A DNA stretch of 64,000 bases from Elusimicrobia bacterium GWA2_62_23 (GTDB taxonomy: Bacteria > Elusimicrobiota > Elusimicrobia > Elusimicrobiales > UBA9959). The number at the start of each line of letters is the position of its first letter. The first letter of the stretch is position 1. Below the pieces are notes generated by a model. The model worked only from the letters and a program-made list of their open reading frames with translations. It was not told the origin of the DNA and searched no databases. This document shows, piece after piece, positions 32,988 through 39,955 of the stretch. The stretch covers positions 1 through 64,000 of the forward strand of contig MGTV01000037.1 in assembly GCA_001799635.1 (NCBI GenBank), given 5' to 3'. The position numbers and the translations under genes were made by a program.

Positions 32988-33715
32988 AAGTTCACCTTCA
33001 GCCTGATAGTCGTCCCACCACTCACCTGAAACACTGACGTGGCATCAAAGAAAGTCGAAAGCGTTTTCATCTTGTCATGAAGTTGACCTCTCCAAAAACT
33101 CTGCTTTGGGAATTCATCCTCCTGCATAATCAGATTTAAAACGAACAACCCACAGAGGGCTTCCAACATGTCCCCCAAAGTAGCGCCCGTGGCCCCACCT
33201 TTTTGATCATGTTTTAGTTTGTTGTATGCGGTAAACCATCCAGGATTCTTACATGCCCCAGGCTGCCATGATGAAAATGGAGAAATCTTAACTTTACTAA
33301 AGTTCTGATAAGGCCAAACAATATCTATAGATACTGAGGACAACTTGTGATATTTGCCAAGCAAAGCTGCCCCACATTTCCCAAAATTAATCCTAGATAA
33401 ACCCCGCAATGAGTGTTTTAAAATTATCTTTTTCGCTGATTTCTCACATCCAGAACAGATGTTTAATAGCAAACCAGATATCGCATGAGAATATACTGGC
33501 AAGTGGACATCTGTAAAAGAAATGTTGTAGGACAACTCTTTCACCTCTTCCTCCATCTTCTGATACACTGGCCAATAATTTTTCCACATATGCACATCTC
33601 CCGCATTTTGTTCTAAATCACGATTAAACCACAAGCTTCCAAGATTTAACGACCCCACATAAGAGGAACCTTTATTCCAAACACAATTCCCCAATAGCCG
33701 CCACAGCCCAAACAT
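32984..33715 (-). CDS. Hypothetical protein, AT-rich, possible helical HEPN-like bundle
   Basis: 243 residues, no signal peptide. DNA composition is clearly more AT-rich than the neighbours, suggesting acquisition. The segment G-W-F-T-A-Y-N-K-L-K-H-D-Q near residue 165, followed by A-T-L-G-D-M-L-E-A-L-C-G-L-F-V-L, resembles a helical arrangement seen in uncharacterised HEPN-like or defence-associated proteins; I cannot confirm this. No Shine-Dalgarno is evident at ATG 33715, so the true start is uncertain. It overlaps the RCC1 gene by 4 bp. Confidence 0.5.
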   Translation of the reverse strand: MFGLWRLLGNCVWNKGSSYVGSLNLGSLWFNRDLEQNAGDVHMWKNYWPVYQKMEEEVKELSYNISFTDVHLPVYSHAISGLLLNICSGCEKSAKKIILKHSLRGLSRINFGKCGAALLGKYHKLSSVSIDIVWPYQNFSKVKISPFSSWQPGACKNPGWFTAYNKLKHDQKGGATGATLGDMLEALCGLFVLNLIMQEDEFPKQSFWRGQLHDKMKTLSTFFDATSVFQVSGGTTIRLKVNL

Positions 33716-33841
33716 CGTTGAATTTCAAAAACACCTGCAATCCTATATACGCTTACAGAGTTGTGTTTATTCCACTTATCATGAAGTTCATATGTTTTTT
33801 TATCCATAGCTAACACACACCCAAATCTCGCTTTTCAACAC

Positions 33842-36800
33842 TTACCGATACCGGCCCATTTCGAGCTTGCCTTCGTTGGAGCAGACGGGGGTCTGGCGGC
33901 CGGAGGTGGCTTCGAACATGCTGGCCTTAACGTAGGCGCAGAGTTCGGAGTCGGTTACGGCCCCGTCGGAGTTGCCGTAGGGCGCGGCGTCGGCCTGGCC
34001 TTTAAGGCCCAGCAGCATGTAATAGGTGAAGTAGCCATGGCCGGCCTTTTCAAACTCGAAGCTGGCCTGGCCGTTATTGGCGCCGGACAGCACCACCGCT
34101 TTCTGCTGCCTGAACAGGGGGCCGGCCATGAGGCCGCGCGAGCCTTTAAGCCCGGAATAGCAGGCGTCCAGCAGCACCAGCACGTTTTTGGCGGTAGAGC
34201 CTTCCAGCCTGGCAATGAGGTCGCGCAGGTTTATAAGGGTGCCCCGGGCCTCCGGATCGCCGTCGGCTGGCACCAGGAAGGTATCCCCCTCTTTGGGATT
34301 GGCCGGGTCCGGCAGGCCGTGGCCCGCGAAGTAAAAGATTATAGTATCCAGGCCCGGCTTGGAGGCCAGCCAGTCGGCCCATTTATCCACGATGGTGGTC
34401 TTGGTGGCGTCGCCGTCCACCGCCAGTTTTATATTCTCCTCCGGCACGCCCATAACGCCGCCAAGATACTGGGCGGCCAGGCGGGCGTCGGCGGCGGCGT
34501 AATTCAGCGCGGAGAAGTTCTTGTAGCCGCCTATACCCACCACCACGGCGGCGGCATTTGGCCTTTTGCCGGAATTATCCCGGGGCACTGGCAGTAAGCC
34601 GGCCAGCTGCTTTATAATTTTTGTTTCTTTAGGCTGGAAGGCCAGGCGGGTTTCTTCCAAGGTTGAGGCGCTGAAGCCGCGGGCCTCGGTAACCTTTATG
34701 GAGAACGAGCTCTCCTTGCGCGGAACGCTGTTAGGCACCTGCGCCTGCAACAGCACGGCGCGGCTGCCGCCGGGCGGGATATCCCCGGCGCTGTGGCCGC
34801 CCAGCAGGGCGGCGGCGGTTTCGTCGCCGGCAATGGCCACGCGCACGTTACGCGCGGCCTGGCCGCCGGTATTGCGGATGGCGACTTTTATTTTTACCGT
34901 TTCGCCGGGCTCATATACGCCGTTGCCGTTCAAGTCCCCGTCTTTAAGTACCTGCTTTTCGAATTCAAGCTCCGGAGGGGTGTCCGCGATCTGTCTTATT
35001 ACGGTTTGCGCCTGCGCGTCGGAAACAGGCCCCGGCAGCGCCGGCACGGCGGCCAGCGCCGCCGAAGTTTCAAGATCGGGGAAGACGGGCTCTATGGGGT
35101 CGCGATAAAAACTGCCCAGCGCCAGTTTAAGCTGCTGCTGCCGGCCAAAGCGCAACCTCTCCTCGGAAATATTGAGCACAACAGGCAACTGGTTCCCCCC
35201 GGAATAATCCGCTGGCAAACCAAAGTTGAACACCACCTTGCGGAACTGCCCCGGGCGCAGAACGCCAAGGTCTCGTTCAGAGGGGAGACTTATCTTTATT
35301 CCCTGCCCGCCTTCAACGGCCCAGGTCGCCCGCCTAGCTTCAGTAAGGCCGGCGTTCACAACGTAGCCGGTGAGTTCCACCCGCTCGCCGCGCTCTATAA
35401 TACCGTTGCCATTGCCCTCGGAATTGCCGGTGCCGTCCTCTTTAAAAGTATACCGGGCCAGAGCAAGCTGCGGTGGCGTAAAGCCCTTAAGAGTGACCGC
35501 GAAAAGCACAGATTCAGCGGTAAAGCCCCGTGCGTCTTCCACCTGTATTGTAAATTCCAGGCTGGAGCGTTCCGACTCGGCCGAGGCCGTTACCGGCACC
35601 TTGACCACGGCGGTCTGCCCGGGTTCAAGGCCGGAGAGCTGCCCGTTGTAAGCGCCCACCCGCAGGCCGGGGGCGACGGAGCCTTCGGCATCTGGCAGGA
35701 CTTTAAAGCCCCCGGTCGGCGCGGGAGCGGCTGCCGCCGCGGCCTGGTCAGTTCCGGCGGGTGGCACCTCCGCTTCGGGGAGCTCCGGGAGGTTCCCTTC
35801 TAAAAGTTTCATTGAGGCGTCCGGCGACGCACCGGGATCCTGGGGCGCCAAGTCGTCCAGGGATTTATACTGGGAAGGGGCCGCTTGAGCTATTTCGGCA
35901 GGGGGCGGAACACTCTTTTTAGGCGCGGCCGTAAAGAGCAGCTTCTCAAACCTGGCCGGGATTGCGCCTGGCAGAGACACCACGCACTTTGGCGAAGCCG
36001 CGTAGCCGCGCCCGCGATTACCCACCGTTACAACTATCTCCCCTGTCTCACCCGGAGAAAGTGTGCCATCGCCGTTGGCGTCCACAAGGCGGGCCTCGGC
36101 ATAAAGTTCCGGAGGATTGGCATACTGCCTAATGGCCTCGCGCGCCTGGGCGTACCGGGGCTCGGAGGGGCGCACGTCGCCCCAAAGCGCCATGGCCTTC
36201 TTCTTCATGCCGCGGGCCAGGTATTTTTCCGCGGCGGCATATTGGCCACTGGGGCCAAAAGTCCAATTGAGGGCGAACCTGAGCGGAGACTGCTCTTCTT
36301 CCACTTTCTGCGAGGAGAGATCGTAGCCGAAATCCAGGGCGAAATTGCCCCAATTCAGCCCCAGGCCGCCGGCAAAAGTGGCCCCTTCTTCGTTCTTGTT
36401 CACGCCGGCGCGGACCGAGACAAACGGGATATTGGGGAACCACTCGGCCCCGGCGGAGTAATTTTTTTCAGCCGCAGAGGTGGCGTAACCCAGGCCCAGC
36501 ACAACTTTCTGCCCGGGCGCGGGCCGCAGTTTGCGGGTATGCCCCAGTTTTATCTGGGTGGGCACCGGCTCCTGTGTTTCATAGTACTTCAGTTTCCCGC
36601 CGAAATTTACCACCGCGGCGCCGAAGGTGTATTTGTCGTCCAAGGAGCGGTACACCAAACCCAGGTCCCCCAGGGCGGCGTTGGCGCTATAGGTGTCGGC
36701 AAGCGTACTTGAGAGATATTTGAGGGCGCCGCCGGCATAGAATTTTTCGCCGATAGCGCGGCCCCAGCCGAGCGACAGCAGCTTGTTGCTTTCAAGTTGT

Positions 36801-37156
36801 ATGCTGCGGGTAGTGCCGTCCAGTTCTTCCACGGTTTCGGAACCGGTACCATAGTTGAGATAGGAGACGCTGAAACCGCCAAGGCCGCGGCCGGGCACTA
36901 CCGCGGAAACGAAGTTGTACTGGCTTTCCTTTACCGCGCCGGGCCAGTGGGAAAGATGAATGGCCGGGGACACGGCGTAGCCGAGTTCCCAGGGCTGGCT
37001 GGCGGCATCCGTGAAGCTGAGAGAGGAGAGCACTCCGCCCATGGCGTACTGGCGGACATTGGGCTGCGCGTCCAGCAGGAACAGGGCGGTTGGCTCGGCG
37101 GCATAAACGGCCGGGACAAGGAGGAGAGCTATTAGCCCGGGACATGCGCGCTTCAT
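33842..37156 (-). CDS. Outer-membrane barrel fused to a caspase-like (C14) protease
   Basis: 1104 residues with a signal peptide (cleavage near V-Y-A-A). Residues 20-315 have the PorV/UPF0164-type barrel pattern (R-Q-Y-A-M-G-G near the start, repeated G-x-G-x-x-Y strands, ending F-A-L-N-W-T-F). Residues ~330-840 are three beta-sandwich units, each preceded by a calcium-type D-x-N-G-D-G-x-L-S-P-G-E, G-N-G-N-G-I-I-E-R-G-E or D-L-N-G-N-G-V-Y-E-P-G-E loop, like CARDB adhesion modules. Residues ~870-1104 are a caspase fold with H946 in F-A-G-H-G and C999 in L-D-A-C-Y-S-G, so the catalytic dyad is intact. Its ATG overlaps the DUF4384 gene stop by 4 bp. A surface-anchored caspase is unusual. Confidence 0.82.
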   Translation of the reverse strand: MKRACPGLIALLLVPAVYAAEPTALFLLDAQPNVRQYAMGGVLSSLSFTDAASQPWELGYAVSPAIHLSHWPGAVKESQYNFVSAVVPGRGLGGFSVSYLNYGTGSETVEELDGTTRSIQLESNKLLSLGWGRAIGEKFYAGGALKYLSSTLADTYSANAALGDLGLVYRSLDDKYTFGAAVVNFGGKLKYYETQEPVPTQIKLGHTRKLRPAPGQKVVLGLGYATSAAEKNYSAGAEWFPNIPFVSVRAGVNKNEEGATFAGGLGLNWGNFALDFGYDLSSQKVEEEQSPLRFALNWTFGPSGQYAAAEKYLARGMKKKAMALWGDVRPSEPRYAQAREAIRQYANPPELYAEARLVDANGDGTLSPGETGEIVVTVGNRGRGYAASPKCVVSLPGAIPARFEKLLFTAAPKKSVPPPAEIAQAAPSQYKSLDDLAPQDPGASPDASMKLLEGNLPELPEAEVPPAGTDQAAAAAAPAPTGGFKVLPDAEGSVAPGLRVGAYNGQLSGLEPGQTAVVKVPVTASAESERSSLEFTIQVEDARGFTAESVLFAVTLKGFTPPQLALARYTFKEDGTGNSEGNGNGIIERGERVELTGYVVNAGLTEARRATWAVEGGQGIKISLPSERDLGVLRPGQFRKVVFNFGLPADYSGGNQLPVVLNISEERLRFGRQQQLKLALGSFYRDPIEPVFPDLETSAALAAVPALPGPVSDAQAQTVIRQIADTPPELEFEKQVLKDGDLNGNGVYEPGETVKIKVAIRNTGGQAARNVRVAIAGDETAAALLGGHSAGDIPPGGSRAVLLQAQVPNSVPRKESSFSIKVTEARGFSASTLEETRLAFQPKETKIIKQLAGLLPVPRDNSGKRPNAAAVVVGIGGYKNFSALNYAAADARLAAQYLGGVMGVPEENIKLAVDGDATKTTIVDKWADWLASKPGLDTIIFYFAGHGLPDPANPKEGDTFLVPADGDPEARGTLINLRDLIARLEGSTAKNVLVLLDACYSGLKGSRGLMAGPLFRQQKAVVLSGANNGQASFEFEKAGHGYFTYYMLLGLKGQADAAPYGNSDGAVTDSELCAYVKASMFEATSGRQTPVCSNEGKLEMGRYR

Positions 37157-38085
37157 TTGTTGCCCCCTCTTATCCCGTACAGGAGCACCTGGCTGGTCCA
37201 GTCCGCGCGCTGGAATTTAGCCAGGCGCCCGGATAAGTCTTTGAGTCCGCCCAGGGAATATTTGACGAAGCCGCTTTCCCCTTCTTCCTTGAGGGCGGAA
37301 ACGGCGAAAAGCGGCTGGCTTTTGGTGGCTATAACATGCAAGATCTCGCCGCTTTCAGCGCGGCCCTTGGGCAGGAAGGCCTTGAGGTAAAAGGGAAGGT
37401 CGCGGGGGATGTTAAGTTCTTTGCCGGCCTTTAAAAAATTATCCTTGGCGTACCTGTTAGGGAAGACCAGGGAGGCGTTGCCGTCCTCGTCGCAGCTGAT
37501 CACGGAGATATAAGAATCCTTGCTGACGCTCACCTTCACGTTCACGTCGTCGCCGGCATAGTAGGCGGGCTTGTCCAGGGAGGCCTTGAGCTCAAAGACC
37601 GGGTCGGCCTCTCCGCGGAAATACACCTTGCCGCGTATTTTCACCAGGCAGCGGTAAATATCGCCGTCCATGGCGCAGGCCGGCGCGGCAGTTCTTTCGT
37701 ACTGCACCAGGTTGGCGGCCCAGACATTAAGGTAACGCCCGACAAAGCTATACCCGGTATTGCCGTACTGGGCGGCGACGTCCTGAAAGCCGGAGTAAAC
37801 ATACACCCCGGCGGCCTTCACGGCTTTATCCAGGGCATCCTCTTCGGCGCGCTTCTCCGCGTTCACGGGTTTCTCGTATTTAGTGCTTATTCCCTGTCCT
37901 TCAGCCTCAAACTCAACCGCATCTTTGCCGCGGCGCAGTTCGCGCGCGGGAGTGGAAACGGCCAAGGAACCGGCAAGGACCGCCGGAGTTGCCTTCGGAC
38001 CTTGTTCCGCCTTGCCGCCGGGTTGCGGCCCGGAGGCGCAGGCGGACAGGAAAATGAAAGCGGGCAGCAGAGAGTTATATCTCAT
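37153..38085 (-). CDS. Lipoprotein with DUF4384 domain
   Basis: 310 residues from ATG 38085; an open frame continues upstream but overlaps the promoter. The signal is M-R-Y-N-S-L-L-P-A-F-I-F-L-S-A-C, a lipobox. Residues 70-190 contain A-E-K-R-A-E-E-D-A-L-D-K-A-V-K-A-A-G and Y-V-Y-S-G-F segments, and residues ~195-290 are a DUF4384 domain (D-K-P-A-Y-Y-A-G-D-D-V-N-V, S-Y-I-S-V-I-S-C-D-E-D-G, V-F-P-N-R-Y). DUF4384 modules are often found with caspase-type peptidases, matching the overlapping next gene. A perfect promoter precedes it. Confidence 0.78.
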   Translation of the reverse strand: MRYNSLLPAFIFLSACASGPQPGGKAEQGPKATPAVLAGSLAVSTPARELRRGKDAVEFEAEGQGISTKYEKPVNAEKRAEEDALDKAVKAAGVYVYSGFQDVAAQYGNTGYSFVGRYLNVWAANLVQYERTAAPACAMDGDIYRCLVKIRGKVYFRGEADPVFELKASLDKPAYYAGDDVNVKVSVSKDSYISVISCDEDGNASLVFPNRYAKDNFLKAGKELNIPRDLPFYLKAFLPKGRAESGEILHVIATKSQPLFAVSALKEEGESGFVKYSLGGLKDLSGRLAKFQRADWTSQVLLYGIRGGNK

Positions 38086-38131
38086 GGTTCTTTGTCCGGG
38101 ACTTGGAAGCGAAGCAGGAAAGTTTCCCCAA

Positions 38132-38178
38132 ACATTAGAATTATAGCCCCCGGCCGCGAGGCTGTCAATGCCTAATGT
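38132..38178 (-). promoter_or_regulatory. Perfect sigma70 promoter of the DUF4384-caspase operon, flanked by an inverted repeat
   Basis: On the minus strand TTGACA (38163-38168), a 17-bp spacer and TATAAT (38140-38145). A perfect 7-bp inverted repeat, ACATTAG (38132-38138) and CTAATGT (38172-38178), brackets the promoter with the -10 and -35 boxes just inside it. Such a placement suits a repressor operator pair. Confidence 0.75.
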
Positions 38179-38211
38179 ATCTATATTATTAAGTGCGTTT
38201 GCGTATGTGGC

Positions 38212-38236
38212 CTGCCCCGGGCAGAGGTTATACAAT
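38212..38236 (+). promoter_or_regulatory. XRE gene promoter with palindrome
   Basis: TACAAT (38231-38236) is the -10 box, only 6 bp before the ATG at 38243, so the mRNA is probably leaderless. The perfect palindrome CTGCCC-C-GGGCAG (38212-38224) lies between -35 and -10 positions and may be an autoregulatory operator. Confidence 0.5.
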
Positions 38237-38242
38237 TTCCAC

Positions 38243-38599
38243 ATGGCAGAACACGATTTCCGCGCGGCGGCGGGCAAGAAAATACGATTGGAAAGGCTGA
38301 AACTGGGCTGGTCCCAGGAAGAGCTGGCTGAAAAGGCCGACCTGCACCCTTCTTTTATCGGCCAGATAGAGCGCGGGCTGCGCGCGGCAAGTTTCAAGAC
38401 CCTGGAGAAACTTGGCGGAATTTTCGGCATTAAGCCGGCCGATTTTTTGCTGGAGGCCGGCGGCGGACCCGAATATAAGCCGCAGCCGCTGGAAAGGAAG
38501 ATCCTGGGCCTGCTGCGCGGCCGCTCGGTGCGCGAGCAGCAACTTGTCTACCAGACCATAAAGCACCTGTTTCGCCAGGACCGTAAATTATCCAAGTAG
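38243..38599 (+). CDS. XRE-family helix-turn-helix regulator
   Basis: 118 residues. The HTH spans about residues 8-65: G-K-K-I-R-L-E-R-L-K-L-G-W-S-Q-E-E-L-A, then H-P-S-F-I-G-Q-I-E-R-G-L and F-K-T-L-E-K-L-G-G-I-F-G-I. A short C-terminal region with a Leu-rich helix may dimerise. No Shine-Dalgarno precedes the ATG. It is divergent from the DUF4384-caspase operon with 157 bp between, so it is the natural candidate regulator of that operon. Confidence 0.85.
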   Translation: MAEHDFRAAAGKKIRLERLKLGWSQEELAEKADLHPSFIGQIERGLRAASFKTLEKLGGIFGIKPADFLLEAGGGPEYKPQPLERKILGLLRGRSVREQQLVYQTIKHLFRQDRKLSK

Positions 38600-38642
38600 G
38601 CTCTCCCTTAACCGACGGGAAACGCCGCTGAGAATTACACGC

Positions 38643-38687
38643 AAAAACAAAGGGCGGGCGCCTCAAAGCGGCCCGCCCTTTGTTTTT
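38643..38687. terminator. Bidirectional terminator between the XRE and MazG-like genes
   Basis: A perfect 17-bp stem from AAAAACAAAGGGCGGGC (38643-38659) to its complement (38671-38687), with A-rich left and T-rich right ends, so it serves both convergent genes. Confidence 0.88.
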
Positions 38688-38697
38688 GAGAGGCGAC

Positions 38698-39045
38698 TTA
38701 CAGGTTGGTGTATTTGGTGTGCCGGTTGCGGGCTTTCTTTACAGGGTACTTCTTCGCGTTCTTCTTTAGTTTGCGCGCCACGGCGGCGCCCAGGTCTATA
38801 TCCAGGTCATGGCCCAGCAGCAGCACCCAGTACAGCACGTCGGCCAGTTCGTCCGAGACGTCGGCCTTGCGGGCCTTCACGTGGCGGGCTATCTCCTCAG
38901 GATTCTTCCACTGGAAATGCTCCAGCAGTTCGGCCGCCTCCAGGGCCAGCGAAATAGCGACGTCCTTGGGGTTGTGGAACTGCCGCCAGTTGCGGGCGTC
39001 GCGGAAGGCTATCACCTTGCGGGTCAGTGTTTTCAGGTCTGTCAT
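38698..39045 (-). CDS. MazG-like nucleotide pyrophosphohydrolase
   Basis: 115 residues, all-alpha NTP pyrophosphatase of the RS21-C6/dCTPase type. The metal-binding pattern E-A-A-E-L-L-E-H-F-Q-W and D-E-L-A-D-V-L-Y-W gives the expected E-x-x-E and E-x-x-D pairs. It would hydrolyse non-canonical or excess (d)NTPs to monophosphates and pyrophosphate, cleaning the nucleotide pool. The gene is 4 bp downstream of the permease gene on the same strand, so they are co-transcribed. Confidence 0.85.
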   Translation of the reverse strand: MTDLKTLTRKVIAFRDARNWRQFHNPKDVAISLALEAAELLEHFQWKNPEEIARHVKARKADVSDELADVLYWVLLLGHDLDIDLGAAVARKLKKNAKKYPVKKARNRHTKYTNL

Positions 39046-39049
39046 AGGG

Positions 39050-39949
39050 TCAGGCGAGCAGGCCGAACAGCAGGCCGGCCCCGAGGGAGAAGAGCAGCCA
39101 CCAGGCCGCGTAGAAGAACAGGCCGCGGCGGCCTATGAGCTTCTGGGACATGATCATGGTGGGGATGCAGGTCCCCACAGAACCGAGCAGGAAGGTGAAG
39201 GCGGGGCCGGGCCCGAGGCCGAGTTTCATCAGCGAAAGCGTCAGCGGGATCTCCTCGCCCTCGCAGACATACAGCGGCACGCCCAGCAGGGCGCTGGCGA
39301 GATAGGCGAGCGGCCCCGAGGAGCCGATATACTTCATGATGAAGCCGGGCGGCAGCAGCACGGTCAGCAGCGAGGCGATGGCCATGCCCAGCAGGAAATA
39401 CTTGCCAAGTTCTTTGAGGATATCGACGAATACCGGCCAGAATTTTTTAGGTTCGTCCTCTTCGGCGCCGCCCCCGCAGCCGCAGCCGGAGCAGCATTTC
39501 TTTTCAGCCGCCGGGGCCTGGATGTCCGGCAGGGCCCCGGCGCGCTCCAGTTTAAGGAACAACGCCCCGACGCCTATAGCGCCGAGCAGGGCGGCCAGCA
39601 GGCGGGCCAGGGTGAACTTCCAGCCCAGCACCGCGAAAGTAAGGATGAGCGTCTGCGGGCTGACCAGCGGCGAGGCCAGCAGGAAGCTCGTGACGGTGCC
39701 CAGGTCCGCGCCTTTGCGGCGCAGGCCCTCGGCCATGGGCATGGTGGCGCAGGAGCAGCCGGGCATCACCATGCCGAGCACGGCGGCTTTCGTCATGGAC
39801 AGCCAGCCGCCCTTGAGGTGCTTCAGGGCGAACTCCGGCTTGAGAAAAACGTCCAGCGCGGCCCCGAAAGCCGCGCCGCCCAGGAAATACGGCAGCACCA
39901 GCCAGGTAAGCGACAGGAACTCTTTAGCGAAAGCGTGAAAGTATGACAT
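39050..39949 (-). CDS. UPF0718/DUF318 family permease with Cys-rich cytosolic loop
   Basis: 299 residues, eight or so membrane helices in two halves. The family motifs P-G-C-S-C-A-T-M-P-M-A-E-G-L and S-P-L-V-S-P-Q-T are present, with a partly matching P-L-Y-V-C-E-G-E-E-I-P in the second half. The central loop carries C-C-S-G-C-G-C-G-G-G, a likely soft-metal ligand. Members are tied to copper, zinc or arsenic/metal efflux (SO_0444 type); the substrate here is not known. It follows the hybrid kinase by 6 bp. Confidence 0.8.
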   Translation of the reverse strand: MSYFHAFAKEFLSLTWLVLPYFLGGAAFGAALDVFLKPEFALKHLKGGWLSMTKAAVLGMVMPGCSCATMPMAEGLRRKGADLGTVTSFLLASPLVSPQTLILTFAVLGWKFTLARLLAALLGAIGVGALFLKLERAGALPDIQAPAAEKKCCSGCGCGGGAEEDEPKKFWPVFVDILKELGKYFLLGMAIASLLTVLLPPGFIMKYIGSSGPLAYLASALLGVPLYVCEGEEIPLTLSLMKLGLGPGPAFTFLLGSVGTCIPTMIMSQKLIGRRGLFFYAAWWLLFSLGAGLLFGLLA

Positions 39950-39955
39950 AGCTCC

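Noticed and set aside
38086-38430. N-terminal extension of the DUF4384 lipoprotein
   Set aside because: It runs across a perfect promoter and the divergent XRE gene; the lipobox signal starts at 38085.
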